Positions 51,989 through 64,000 of a DNA stretch of 64,000 nucleotides are shown piece after piece (position 1 is the stretch's first letter; each line of letters opens with the position of its first letter). Location: positions 1,240,001 to 1,304,000 of the forward strand of contig OZ251232.1 in NCBI GenBank assembly GCA_965240325.2, read 5' to 3'. The translations under genes were made by a program, and so were the position numbers. The notes under the pieces are model-generated. The model had not been told where the DNA came from. It saw nothing but the letters and a program-made list of their open reading frames with translations, and ran no database searches. This stretch comes from Rebecca billardiae RCC1528 (taxonomy: Eukaryota; Haptophyta).

Positions 51989-52870
51989 GCTGTGTGCGTT
52001 TCTAAGTAAATGAACAGGGGGACGTCCAGACTCCAGATGGTGGGCCCCACTTTGGCGGTGGCTGGCCAGGTAGTGCGGCACGTCCGTGCCTCTGGACGGG
52101 CACTGAGCGGTGGCGAGGTCGCCAAATGGCGTGGGGTGCTCCCAGACAAGGTTGTTACTGGTGCTGATCAGCTCGCTAGCCATGTCGGTCTATGATCGCC
52201 TCGCCGTTGACAGGCGCGCACACGCTGCACACATATTCGCATGGCAGCCGTGTCGGACGGCGGTCGCACGACTACCGCGCAGTCAACATTGATCGTCAGA
52301 CTCACGGTGTGTCGGGTCAGAGGAACATGGACTGGTCTGCACCGTCGCAAGGCATACCAAAGAGGTCGGCATGGCCGTCAGAACGGTGATCCTGGTCCCT
52401 ACTTGCCCATTCTTCCCATGCGCAACCTCGCGCGCGCCGGTCGCACGGACGTGGACGTGGACGTGAGAGTGGTCGAAAAGTCGGAAAGGAAGCTGTCACT
52501 CATGCTCACGCGCTCGTATGGCGACGCCGACCGGCGAGTGCAACGCCTCCCGGTCCCGGACGTTGCACTCGCGCCTTGGATCGCGGTGGGACGGGCACTC
52601 ACGCCCGCCATGGCTTCCTTTCCGACAGTGGGAATCCCCACAGGCCTGGGTATGATAGCCAGGATGTAATTTGGACTTTCACCCGATAAGGGGAATTTAT
52701 TATTACTTGCACCAGACCTCGCCCAAGGGCCATTGCCTCGCCTGTACTATTTAGTACTACTAGTACTGTATCATAGTAGAAGCAGTAACATAGTGGTATG
52801 GATACAGTTTCAAGTTTACTCAAGTAATAAAGAGACGACACAGCTCAGGCAGGCGGCGAGATACAAGTAT
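51974..52870. mobile_element. Possible non-autonomous element bounded by inverted GCCTGAGCTGTGT arms
   Basis: Left arm (from 51974) reads ATCTCGC then, two bases on, GCCTGAGCTGTGT (51983-51995). The right arm, on the minus strand, has the same core (52850-52838) preceded by ATCTCGC and followed by CGTCTCTTTATT. The arms are about 40 bp with indels and enclose about 850 bp. No clear target-site duplication or transposase is seen. A third copy stands alone at 39155-39196. These may be dispersed repeats in chance inverted orientation. Confidence 0.3.
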
Positions 52871-53150
52871 CGTGAAGTATCACGGCTGCTCAACTTTTGA
52901 GTTTCGACCACAGTCCACACTGTGCGGTGCCCCGCGGCTCGCAAGCGAGGCATTTCGCTCGGGGGGCTTCGGGCGCTTTCTCGAGCGATGCGAATCTGCT
53001 GAAATGAAATCGGGCAACACGTCTGCTTCTCTTTCGCTCCGCGGGCCGCCCAACAGGCACGAGAAGACGACCATCGCGCTGGAACGACGCGTGGCGCCCG
53101 GCGTCGCTCTGAATCTCGAGTCGCACTACTTGCACGCGCGTGCTGAAGTG

Positions 53151-54245
53151 ATGCGCAAGACGTCGCTCTCCCGCAACGCGATGGCCATGGCCTGCCTCCT
53201 CGCCGCTACGGGCGCATTCGCCCAGGAAGACCCGCCTGTGCAGTCGTCGCCATCACCACCGCCCCCGCCGTCACCCCCGCCCCCACCGCCTCCTTCGCCA
53301 CCACCACCTCCGCCCCCCTCGCCACCACCGCCCCCGCCCCCCTCGCCGCCGCCACCGCCGCCCCCCTCGCCGCCGCCACCGCCGCCACCCTCACCGCCGC
53401 CCCCATCGCCGCCACCGCCCTCCCCGCCGCCACCGCCGCCTCCGTCGCCACCACCGCCCCCACCCCTCTCGCCGCCGCCACCGCCGCCACCCTCGCCGCC
53501 GCCCCCATCGCCGCCACCACCCTCCCCGCCGCCACCGCCGCCTCCGTCACCACCACCGTCCCCACCCCCCTCCCCGCCGCCACCGCCGCCTCCGTCGCCA
53601 CCACCGCTCACCTGTGATCACGGAGAGACTGTGCACCTCTACCCCGACACCTTCGAGAAGGCGACGTGGCACGAGCATCTGAACACGTGCGGCGCGCTGC
53701 GCGAGCACCCATCGTACAGGGGCGGCAACACGCGGCTGGTCTCGTGGCGCCTGCACGTGGCCGCTCCCGTCCTGCTCGAGTTCGACGCGTGCGATACCTC
53801 CCCGCAGGCGCACCTCACGCTGGTGCGCGGCTGCGTGGGCGAGCCCACGTTCGACGGCCCTGTTCTCTCGGAGCGTGCCGCGCAGGGCGCGTGCCCCCGC
53901 CCACGGCAGCACGGTCTCCACGCCTCTGTGGAGCTCTTGGAGCCCGGGCTGTACACCGCGGCACTGGCAGTGCCCAACTGGGTGCCGTGCAAGGAGTTCC
54001 ACGCGAGCGCAGCCGCCACGCCGATCGTACCCGTACATCCCTCGGTGCCCGGCAGCGCGCGTGCGGAGACGAGCGAAGCGCTCGGCGTCAGCGCGCGTGG
54101 CGCACCGCTGGGGTTGCTGAGCGGAGCGCTCGTGGTCATTCTGGCAGCGGCAGCGCTCGCATTGCTGTGGCGTGCCCGGTGGAAGCGCGGCGCGACCAGC
54201 GCGCCGTGTGGCGCCGAGAGCCCAATGCAGGGGGCAATGCTTTGA
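53151..54245 (+). CDS. Proline-rich (SPPPP) cell-surface protein with TM anchor
   Basis: 364 residues. ATG at 53151 starts a signal peptide (about 1-24, ending ATGAFAQ). Residues about 36-152 are a long run of S/P units (SPPPPPP, PPPPSPPPP), as in hydroxyproline-rich glycoproteins and pherophorins of algae. A Cys-containing beta-rich ectodomain follows (about 153-300, with FDACDTSPQAHLTLVRGC and LEPGLYTAALAVPNW), resembling a bacterial pre-peptidase C-type sandwich by eye. A TM helix (GLLSGALVVILAAAALALLW) and a short basic tail end the protein. Probably a wall or matrix component. The same-frame upstream ATG at 52872 is disfavoured because it hides the signal peptide. Confidence 0.8.
   Translation: MRKTSLSRNAMAMACLLAATGAFAQEDPPVQSSPSPPPPPSPPPPPPPSPPPPPPPSPPPPPPPSPPPPPPPSPPPPPPPSPPPPSPPPPSPPPPPPPSPPPPPPLSPPPPPPPSPPPPSPPPPSPPPPPPPSPPPSPPPSPPPPPPPSPPPLTCDHGETVHLYPDTFEKATWHEHLNTCGALREHPSYRGGNTRLVSWRLHVAAPVLLEFDACDTSPQAHLTLVRGCVGEPTFDGPVLSERAAQGACPRPRQHGLHASVELLEPGLYTAALAVPNWVPCKEFHASAAATPIVPVHPSVPGSARAETSEALGVSARGAPLGLLSGALVVILAAAALALLWRARWKRGATSAPCGAESPMQGAML
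53259..53605 (+). repeat. CCG/CCA/TCG-rich minisatellite encoding SPPPP repeats
   Basis: Imperfect tandem CCGCCGCCACC-type units with TCG or TCA serine codons run for about 350 bp. The reverse strand is open as a Gly-rich frame, which is an artefact of the repeat. Confidence 0.9.
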
Positions 54246-55491
54246 TGACGTGATCACGTGTTAAACAGCTCGGCATGCGACGGGTTTGATAGTGCGAATA
54301 TCAGAATAATTATACTGATGGCGGCAGGGTTATCGTACCCGCGCATCACGCAAAATTATATTAAATGACTACTTGCTGATGAGCTATAGTACATATAGTC
54401 AGTATCTGTAATCTGAGACAGCAGTATTAGTATAGACGACTATATAATAATTGACAGCATTGCCATTGATGATACGGGCGCCGCCGGCGTGCGGGTGCCT
54501 GGCGTGAAACTACACTCAAGACAGTCTACAGGTAATCGCGGGCAATAGCCAATAAGGAGCTGTCACGTTAAGAAACTGGGGCTTGCTATCTGCGTGTCTG
54601 GCCTAGAAACTGAGACTAGCGATTGGCTGGTTCGCTATACGCATATAGCCACACTAAGAAACCGGGACTACGTCGTCGCGGCCGCTGATGAGTGGTCCGC
54701 CGCGAGGCGCAGTGCCCGTCGGCGTGGGACGCGCGGCGCGCGGCCCGACTACGAATACAGGCCAAGTCCCGACTTCTCCTGATGACTGACTCTCGGCCAG
54801 TGCACGCAGCATCCATGATGCAACATCATGCCAGATTTGCTCCAAAATGACCCGCACTTTTTTCTTCGATCGGCCTTATCGCCGCGGCCGGGCCTAACTA
54901 AACGGACTCAGCGCCGGGGGGCTCTGCCCTGACCGCCCTGCGCCCCGGCCGGCCGCCTGCGCGGCGGACCGGGACCTAGCTAGGAAACTGAGACTCAATA
55001 GGCGATCGGGCTACCGAACGGCTAAGAAACCGAGACTAGCCGTGAGATCCCTACTGACTTCTTATTGCCCGCGATTGCCTGTACGCAGTACGCGCTCTGC
55101 TATGATAGTCCGTCTCAGTCGTGACGACTGTAGCTTAGAGTAACGGTCGCGGCGTGAGTACTCAGAGTCAGACTCAGTCACTTAGATGCGCGCTGATGAC
55201 AGCAGTAGTGATGAGTGCGGTGTGACGACGAGGCGGCGGAGTGCTGTGCGGCACAGACGAGGAGTGGCGAGGTACAGCTGGTGATGTGCATCATGCTGCG
55301 CAGCGCACGGGCCATGCATCACATATGTTCACACTCAGACTTCAGATTCGGTAGACGGTAGACCCATCTGACAGATTCGGTGGCGGCGCTCAGCCGCACT
55401 GCCGACGGGGCTGGCGCGGCGAGCAAGTGCGGGCGGCGACCGCCGCGCGCACCCGCCCCGCCCGCCGCGCCAGAGCCGCTCGCGCGCGCGC
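54246..55491. other. Intergenic, convergent, containing an inverted-repeat element
   Basis: 1.25 kb between converging genes. 54529-55081 is a candidate transposable element (listed separately). The left part (54260-54460) is AT-rich; the right part (55090-55480) has no recognised gene. Confidence 0.6.
54529..55081. mobile_element. MITE-like element with 19-bp terminal inverted repeats and TA target duplication
   Basis: Left terminus CAGGTAATCGCGGGCAATA (54529-54547) and right terminus TATTGCCCGCGATTGCCTG (55063-55081) are reverse complements with one mismatch. Both ends are flanked by TA (54527-54528 and 55082-55083), the Tc1/mariner-type target duplication. The 553 bp interior has no transposase, so it would be non-autonomous. 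Inside, a motif of the type TAAGAAACCGAGACTAG recurs at least five times (about 54568, 54603, 54655, 54981, 55023). Confidence 0.65.
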
Positions 55492-56928
55492 CTACTCCTG
55501 GCGGAGCACCTCGACGACCGACTTGAACGCGAACCACTCCGGGATGTCCTCGCCCGCGCGGAGCATGCGCCGGAACTCGGTGCCCGAGAGCTTGAGCGGC
55601 TTGAGGTTCTCGGCCTTCGCCTCGTCCGCGGTGATGTACCCCTTCTCCGCCGTGTACACCAGGTTGAGCGACGGGACCGTCTTCACGCCCAGCTCCTCCG
55701 AGTTCGCCGCGGCGAAGTCCTGCGCGTCGTACGGGCCGTAGAAATCCTCCTCTGCGCGCGCACGGCGGGCGGCGGGCGGCGGCGGGCGGCGGCCGAGCGC
55801 GCGCGGCGACGGCGCGGTCAGGTGAGGCGAGGGACGGGGGCGCGGCGGCGGCGGTGGACGCGGCTGCACACTGGCGGCGGCGCGCGCGCGCGCCCGCCCG
55901 CCCGCGCGCGCACCCGTGATCGAGCTCTTCGAGCCCGCCATGTCGCGGCCGATGATGAAGTGCGTGCAGCCGTAGTTCTTGCGAATGATCATGTGCTGCA
56001 TCGCCTCACGGGGGCCGGCCATGTGCATCGAGTAGGGCAAGTAGGCCCAGACGACCTGCGGGTTGGCGACCTCCTCCTTGAGCACCTCGTACGTCTTGTA
56101 CCGCACGGTGCCCGGGATGTCGCCCTCCTGCGTCGGGCCGCACGTCGGGTGCACGAGCACCGTGCCGGTCGGGTCGACGTTGTCTGCAAAGAGCGCGCGC
56201 GTGAAGAGCTCGTAGTGCGCGCGGTGCACCGGGTTGCGGCACTGGAAGGCGACGACGTCCTTGCCCTCCGGGAGCATGGCGCGCACCTGCTCCGGCGTCT
56301 GGCACGGGAAGTCGCGCACCGGCAGCTCGAAGCCGACGACCGGGCCGCCGATGTAGTACTTGCCACGCTCCATCGCGACCATGCGCACGCCCGGGTGTTC
56401 GAGCGAGGCGGTGCCGTAGCAGTTGAGGCACTCGACGGCCTTGTCCGGCATCCACTTCTCCTCGACGGTCATCATCGCGAGGTCCTTCCCCTGGTACTTG
56501 AGCACGATCTTGTCCCCCGGCTGGATCGACTCGTCGTCCGTGTCCATCACGACCGGCAGCCCGAAGAGCAGACCGTCCGTCATGCGGTGCGTCTTGTGCA
56601 CGGACTCGTAGTCGGCCTGGTTCATGAAGCCGGTGAGGGGCGAGAAGCCGCCGACGGAGAGGAGCTCGACGTCGCACGATTGCCGGTCGGTCAGCTCGAT
56701 CGTCTTGGTGCACGACGCCTTGAGCTTGTCCGCCTCGCCCGCTGCCGCCATCAGGTTCACGAGCTTGCCGCCGTGCGCCGGGGTGTTGGAGGCCATCTGC
56801 ACGCGCGCCGCCGAGGCCGCCGGGGCAGCCGCCCGCGATGCCGCCACACGCGAGCCCGCGAACGGCATGTTGAACGCCGCGGCCGGCGCCGCCATCGCGA
56901 GCGCGACAATTGCCGTCGTCTTCATCAT
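55492..56928 (-). CDS. sat: Plastid-targeted ATP sulfurylase
   Basis: Two exons: 56928-55914 and 55751-55492; 424 residues. The intron (55752-55913) starts GTGCGCGCG; phase 1. The enzyme makes adenosine 5'-phosphosulfate from sulfate and ATP, the first step of sulfate assimilation. Motifs: [10 protein letters not shown] (229-238, the ATP-binding QxRNPxHxxH), [10 protein letters not shown] and DFYGPYDAQ. The N-terminus [19 protein letters not shown] is a signal peptide ending in an A-F site, followed by an Ala/Ser/Arg-rich transit-like stretch to about residue 45: the bipartite leader of secondary red-type plastids. No APS kinase domain is fused. It diverges from ftsH with 289 bp between start codons. 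Confidence 0.95.
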   Translation of the reverse strand: MMKTTAIVALAMAAPAAAFNMPFAGSRVAASRAAAPAASAARVQMASNTPAHGGKLVNLMAAAGEADKLKASCTKTIELTDRQSCDVELLSVGGFSPLTGFMNQADYESVHKTHRMTDGLLFGLPVVMDTDDESIQPGDKIVLKYQGKDLAMMTVEEKWMPDKAVECLNCYGTASLEHPGVRMVAMERGKYYIGGPVVGFELPVRDFPCQTPEQVRAMLPEGKDVVAFQCRNPVHRAHYELFTRALFADNVDPTGTVLVHPTCGPTQEGDIPGTVRYKTYEVLKEEVANPQVVWAYLPYSMHMAGPREAMQHMIIRKNYGCTHFIIGRDMAGSKSSITGARAGGRARARAAASVQPRPPPPPRPRPSPHLTAPSPRALGRRPPPPAARRARAEEDFYGPYDAQDFAAANSEELGVKTVPSLNLVYTAEKGYITADEAKAENLKPLKLSGTEFRRMLRAGEDIPEWFAFKSVVEVLRQE

Positions 56929-57217
56929 CGCCGCCGTGCAGTCACGTCCGCGCCACGGGGATCGCGTCCGAGATAGATTCTCACGGCCGGCGGCCGCAAA
57001 AAAAAGGATCCGCGTGGAAATCGCAAACAAAAAGCACCTCTGGCGTGAGTCCGGGAGCTCGCGCCCGCAATCAACCGCAGCGCGCAGCGCGCAAAGCCTC
57101 GCCCAGTCGCATGCGTCCGGACCGTCATCAGCAATATCATGAGCCTTCGCGAATGTACCGTAGCCCCCCGACGCCGTGCGTCTCGGAGGTGGACTGCCGA
57201 CGAGGGCGACGACGTTG
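56929..57217. promoter_or_regulatory. Putative bidirectional promoter, ATP sulfurylase / FtsH
   Basis: 289 bp between the start codons of two genes for plastid proteins. An A-rich run (AAAAAAAGGATCC, about 56998-57010) and AAATCGCAAACAAAAAGCAC make the middle distinctly AT-richer than the coding flanks. Confidence 0.45.
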
Positions 57218-58256
57218 ATGGCGATTACGCGCGCGCTGCTGCTGCTGAGCGCGTCGGCGGCGAGCGCCTCGGGCGCTCGCGTCGTCGCGCCCCGCTCCAT
57301 CGTGCACAGGGCCGCGGCCATCCGGCGCGCCCTGCCCCTCGCCAGCGAGGGTGAGGCCGGCTCGGACGCGCGCGCGCTCGGGCGGCGGAGCGCGCTCGCC
57401 GCGGCCGCCGGCGGCGCCCTTGCGCTCTCGCGCTCGGCGGGCGCGGCGGAGGGTGGGCGTGTGCTTGCGTACAGCGACTTTCTTGAGCAGGTCAACAAGG
57501 ACAAGATCGACATCGTCACGTTCTCCGCCGAGGGCAACACCCTCCTTGCGATTGACACGGAGGGCAACCGGCAGGAGGTCGCCGTGCTGCCCGGCCAGAC
57601 GATGGACCTGATCGACCTGCTGCGCAAGCACAACGTGCGCTTCTCGGTGCTCTCGCCGCAGCAGCCCAACGCCGCCGTCTCCATCCTCTCCTCGCTCTTC
57701 GTCCCGCTCCTCCTCTTCGGCGGCCTCACCCTGCTCTCGCGCCGCGGCATGGGCGGCGGCGGCGGCCCGCAGGGCGGCCCGGGCGGCATGAACCCGTTTG
57801 ACATGGGCAAGAGCCGCTCCAAGATCCAGCTCGAGCCGCAGACGGGCGTGGTGTTCGACGACGTGGCCGGCTGCGACTCGTCCAAGCTCGAGCTCACCGA
57901 GGTCGTCGAGTTCCTCAAGAACCCGTCCAAGTTTTCGGCGCTCGGCGCCAAGACTCCGCGCGGCGTGATCATGGAGGGACCGCCCGGCACGGGCAAGACG
58001 CTGCTCGCGCGCGCGGTGGCGGGCGAGGCGGGCGTGCCGTTCATCAGCTGCTCGGGCTCCGAGTTCGTCGAGGTGCGCCGCCGCGCGCGCCGCGCCGCAC
58101 GCGCGCCCTCGAGCCGCGTGCCGCTGGCCTCGCGCACGCGCCACAGCTCGCGCGGCACTCCGGCGGCGGCGCGGCCGGCGCGCAGGCGCGCCCGCGCGCG
58201 GTCTCTGACGCCCGCCCCACGCCCCCTGCTCGCGCGTGCCCGCGGCCTCGGCGCGC

Positions 58257-58291
<35 letters not shown>

Positions 58292-58321
58292 AACGTCTTC
58301 TCCGAGGCGAAGAAGAACGCG

Positions 58322-58353
<32 letters not shown>

Positions 58354-59771
58354 GATCGGCCGGCAGCGCGCCGGCTCGGGCCGCGGCCAGTTTGGCGGCA
58401 ACGACGAGCGCGAGCAGACGCTCAACCAGATCCTGACCGAGATGGACGGGTTCGAGGGGAACTCGGGCGTGATCGTCGTGGCCGCGACCAACCGCGCGGA
58501 CGTGCTCGACTCCGCGCTGCTCCGCCCCGGCCGCTTCGACCGCCGCGTGCCCGTCGACCTGCCCGACAAGGAGGGCCGTGAGGCGATCCTCGGCGTCCAC
58601 GCTAAGGGCAAGCCGCTCGCCACCAACGTCGACCTCGGCATCATCGCGAAGCGCACGATCGGCTTCTCCGGCGCGTCGCTGGCGAACCTCATGAACGAGG
58701 CGGCGATCGTCGCCGCCCGCCGCGACAAGTCGGAGATCGGCTACGCGGAGGTCGACTACGCCATCGACCGCATCACCGTCGGCATGGCCAAGTCGACGTC
58801 GCTCATGTCGCCCGCGCGGCAGCGGCTCGTCGCGTACCACGAGGCGGGGCACGCGGTGATGGGCGCGCTCACGCCGGGTTTCGACATCGTCACCAAGGTG
58901 ACGATTGTGCCGCGCTCGAACGGCGCCGGGGGATTCACGCTCTTCACGCCCACCGAGGACCGCATGGAGTCTGGGCTGTACTCGCGCTCCTACCTCGAGG
59001 CGCAGCTCGCCGTCGCGCTCGGCGGCCGCGTCGCTGAGGAGATCGTCTTCGGCGAGGACGAGGTCACCACCGGTGCGCGCACGCGCGCGCGCGCCCCTTC
59101 GCGCGGCGGCGGCGGCGGCAGCGGCGCGCGTATGGGTGTCGTCGGGCGGCTGCGGCGGAGGGACGCGCCGCGCGCCACGCCTCACCGCCCGCCCGTGCGC
59201 CACCGCCCGCGCGCCGCTTGCCGCAGGCGCATCGAACGACCTGCAACAGGTCCGCAACGTCGCCCGGCGCATGGTGGCGCAGTGGGGCTACGCTAAGGTG
59301 CGCGCACGCGCGGCGCACGCGCGGCTTGCGCCGCGGATGGCGCGGCGTGCGCTCGCGCCCGGGGCGGCGACGGCGTGTGCGCTGACTGACGGCCCGCGGC
59401 ACGCACGCGCGCGCACGGCACGCTCGCGCGCGCAGGACGTGGTGGGCGCGGTCGCGTGGGAGACGCCCGACGGGCAGACGGGCGGGCTAATGGGCCCGCG
59501 CACGGCGTCGGCCAAGACCAACGCGAAGCTGGACGAGGAGGTCCAGAAGATCGTGCAGTCCGCGTACCAGACGTGCAAGGCCACGCTGATGGAGAACCGC
59601 AAGACGCTCGACATGCTCTCTGAGATGCTCATCGACAACGAGACTGTCGACGCACGCGAGCTCTACCAGCTCGTCAAGGACACGGTGCCCGGCGCGACCG
59701 TGCCCGACCTCGACAAGCTGCCCACTTCGCTCGAGGAGATGGGAGAGCAGGCGGCGGCCGCTGCCGCCTAG
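57218..59771 (+). CDS. ftsH: FtsH AAA+ zinc metalloprotease, plastid (thylakoid) type
   Basis: Four exons: 57218-58072, 58259-59072, 59227-59297, 59436-59771; 691 residues. FtsH degrades damaged membrane proteins such as photosystem II D1. Two TM segments flank the N-terminal lumenal domain (the second is [20 protein letters not shown]). Walker A GPPGTGKT (254-261), Walker [32 protein letters not shown] and the zinc site HEAGH (479-483) are all present. Residues 1-27 are a signal peptide; [17 protein letters not shown] (about 55-71) resembles a twin-arginine thylakoid signal. Exon 3 encodes [16 protein letters not shown], conserved in FtsH, confirming the splicing. Intron 1 is 186 nt with no in-frame stop. 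A same-frame upstream start at 57176 is not an ATG-led better choice. Confidence 0.95.
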
Positions 59772-60494
59772 GCTGCGCGCGCTGAGGACGGCGCGCGGCC
59801 GGCGGGGAGCCCCACGCGAGCGCTGGCCGCGAGGCGCGCTGGCCGCGAGGCGAGCGTTGGAGCACTCGGGATGCACCGGCGCCGGTGGCTCATGCCAACG
59901 CCGGGCACTCGTCGGCACTCATCCCTCCGGCACCGCAGGCCGGAGTGCGCGTCTCTTTGTCGAATGACGTCGGAGTGTCGCCGGCCTATGGCGGGACACG
60001 CTACACGCCGCCGTGCCGCGTGCGCCGCACCGGGAACCCTCCCGAGCCTCACAGGCCGGCCAGGTGCGTGGGGCCCGCCTGAGACACGTCGGACAGTGCG
60101 TCTGTCAGTGCCCGATTGCCACGGGCACATCCACAAGTGGCAAGTGCGCATCTGTCTCAGTCTGCTGCTGCATGCACGAGTACGTGCACTACATCCGGTA
60201 TCGTCATCAGTCCGAAGTCGTTGCACGCCCAACGCCGCCGTCGCATGACGCATAGCCATAGGCGTACTCTCTGAGTAGCTAGTGACCAATGTAAATCATC
60301 GCGCATGATTCCCGATTCCGATCTAAATCGCAGATATATCAGCATCATCATCACTTTATATTTAAAATATTTTATTTAATTTGATGATTATATTCGTATT
60401 ATAATAAAATAATTCGCAATTATTAAGTATTGGTCATAATTCACATGACATGTGAAGCGCGCGCGCGCAACTGCTCACCAGATGCGGGGTGCGA
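59772..60494. other. Intergenic, convergent, AT-rich at its right half
   Basis: 723 bp between ftsH and the HSP60 gene ends. About 60338-60430 is very AT-rich (TTTATATTTAAAATATTTTA and similar). No gene or RNA was recognised. Confidence 0.6.
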
Positions 60495-63259
<2,765 letters not shown>

Positions 63260-64000
63260 ATGCAAGCGCGGGCGGACGCGGGCTCGCTGTGCGACGTGCA
63301 CCGCCCGGCCGGCTGGGCCTGGGCCACCATGGTGGAACGGGGGAACGACCTGCGCCGCGAGAACGAGGAGCTGCGGACGCTCGTGCGGCAGCAGCAGCTC
63401 CTACTCCTCGAGGCCTCGGCGGCACGACCGCCCTCTGCCGCTCCAGCCCCCTACGCGCTCGGCGAATCTCTGGCCGTCTCGCTCACGTCGCGCCTGGGCT
63501 CGCTTGTCCCGGGCGCACAGCGCTCGCAGCTCGCGGCGGTGGAGCAGCTGCGCGAGGAGCTGCGCGCGCGCGTGGCCGTGGAGGAGCAGCTGCGAGCTGA
63601 GCTGCAGCAGCTGCGCACAGCCCTCCGCGATGCGGACCTGCGGGAGGCCAAGCTCATCGCGCTGGTGCATGAGCTGCGCGATGAGTCTGCGAGCCGCCAC
63701 GTGGCCGTGGTGCGCGCGGAGCACGTGGCCGAGCGCGCAGCGCCGCCAGCTGAGGAGGCCACGGCGGCGCGGCAGGAGCGGCTGTCAGAGTCAGTGCTCG
63801 CACACCGGGGCCCGCCCCAACCACAGCCGGCGGGATTCATGCCACCGCCTGCCGCCTTTGAGACCGCGGCCTCGGTCGACAGCGACTGCCACGACAGGCC
63901 GCGGTGCGCGACACCGCCATTCGGCGCAACGGCCGCGCAGGCGGGCTCGGTCGCTGGGTTGTTCGGGCCGGTGGCGGACGAGTTCGCGGGGCACATGGAG
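63260..64000 (+). CDS. Coiled-coil protein (3' end beyond window)
   Basis: 247 codons from ATG 63260 to the right edge with no stop. Residues about 28-55 (RRENEELRTLVRQQQLLLLE) and about 95-170 (VEQLREELRARVAVEEQLRAE and following) have strong heptad character and predict a long coiled coil. The remainder is Pro/Ala-rich and probably disordered. No signal peptide or catalytic motif is visible. Function unknown; it may be cytoskeletal or scaffold-like. It shares a short divergent spacer with HSP60. Confidence 0.75.
   Translation, partial: MQARADAGSLCDVHRPAGWAWATMVERGNDLRRENEELRTLVRQQQLLLLEASAARPPSAAPAPYALGESLAVSLTSRLGSLVPGAQRSQLAAVEQLREELRARVAVEEQLRAELQQLRTALRDADLREAKLIALVHELRDESASRHVAVVRAEHVAERAAPPAEEATAARQERLSESVLAHRGPPQPQPAGFMPPPAAFETAASVDSDCHDRPRCATPPFGATAAQAGSVAGLFGPVADEFAGHME

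Larger units (their letters stand above)
50865..53150. other. Gene-poor divergent region with repeats and a possible mobile element
   Basis: 2.3 kb between the carrier gene (minus) and the proline-rich protein gene (plus). It contains a small hypothetical frame (51665-51988), a 45-nt tandem duplication, and inverted copies of a dispersed repeat at 51974-52013 and 52821-52870. The frame at about 52390-52669 has some protein-like composition but no recognised domain. Confidence 0.5.

Noticed and set aside
53126-53611. Minus-strand Gly-rich frame opposite the proline repeat
   Set aside because: The reverse complement of a Pro/Ser codon repeat automatically gives Gly/Asp-rich frames. The plus strand has the signal peptide, ectodomain and TM.
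55492-58728. Continuous minus-strand frame of 1078 codons through ATP sulfurylase and into the ftsH region
   Set aside because: Only the part after the ATG at 56928 matches ATP sulfurylase. The upstream part is antisense to FtsH exons, which have strong homology on the plus strand.

Overview
The window is about 70 percent GC nuclear DNA from a eukaryote. Nineteen spliceosomal introns can be placed by exon phase and protein homology; all are GT-AG, and 18 of 19 start GTGCG. Protein content and two plastid-type leader peptides (ATP sulfurylase with an AAAF cleavage motif; FtsH with a signal peptide followed by a twin-arginine thylakoid-type signal) suggest a photosynthetic protist with a secondary, red-derived plastid, most likely a haptophyte or a stramenopile alga. 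The species cannot be fixed from the sequence. A polycystin-type channel and a CXorf65/C22orf15-like protein fit an organism with cilia or flagella. Layout, left to right: a TKL-like protein kinase with ARM-like repeats, cut by the left edge (-, 1-2054); a membrane-anchored Sel1-like protein (+, 2243-4003); a phytanoyl-CoA dioxygenase-like enzyme (-, 4508-5395); a secretory-pathway FkbM-like methyltransferase (+, 6129-7259); a cN-II-type 5'-nucleotidase (-, 7956-10490); a large FN2/LamG single-pass surface protein (-, 11341-17124); an unknown protein (-, 17405-18880); a multi-transmembrane phosphoinositide phospholipase C (+, 19061-25471) followed by a polycystin-2-like channel (+, 25603-28431); a possible N-myristoylated proline-rich protein (-, 29306-29794); a thioredoxin-fold protein (+, 31757-32122); an unknown 667-residue protein (-, 32730-34733) divergent from a CLC Cl-/H+ exchanger (+, 34852-38616); a repeat-rich, gene-poor 3.2 kb with decayed minus-strand coding sequence (38617-41817); a secreted repeat protein (+, 41818-43137); a CXorf65-like protein (-, 43995-44402); an unknown multipass membrane protein (-, 44701-46900); a PrsW-like protease (-, 47688-49196); an SLC25 carrier (-, 49659-50864); a proline-rich surface protein (+, 53151-54245); a TA-flanked inverted-repeat element (54529-55081); plastid ATP sulfurylase (-, 55492-56928) divergent from FtsH (+, 57218-59771); mitochondrial HSP60 (-, 60495-63083); and a coiled-coil protein cut by the right edge (+, 63260-64000). 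How the genes relate: the phospholipase C and the EF-hand polycystin channel lie head to tail 131 bp apart and would both act in phosphoinositide/Ca2+ signalling, if expressed together. Several pairs share short divergent intergenic spacers (118-289 bp) that are probably bidirectional promoters. The gene-poor gaps are AT-richer, hold simple repeats, inverted-repeat elements and gene relics, and show no recognisable tRNA, rRNA or CRISPR. Part 2 highlights the membrane-fused phospholipase C, the non-canonical GTGCG splice donors, a stem-loop across the CLC stop codon, a Tc1/mariner-like MITE candidate, and decayed copies of a CxxCDTDxKKM-motif family.
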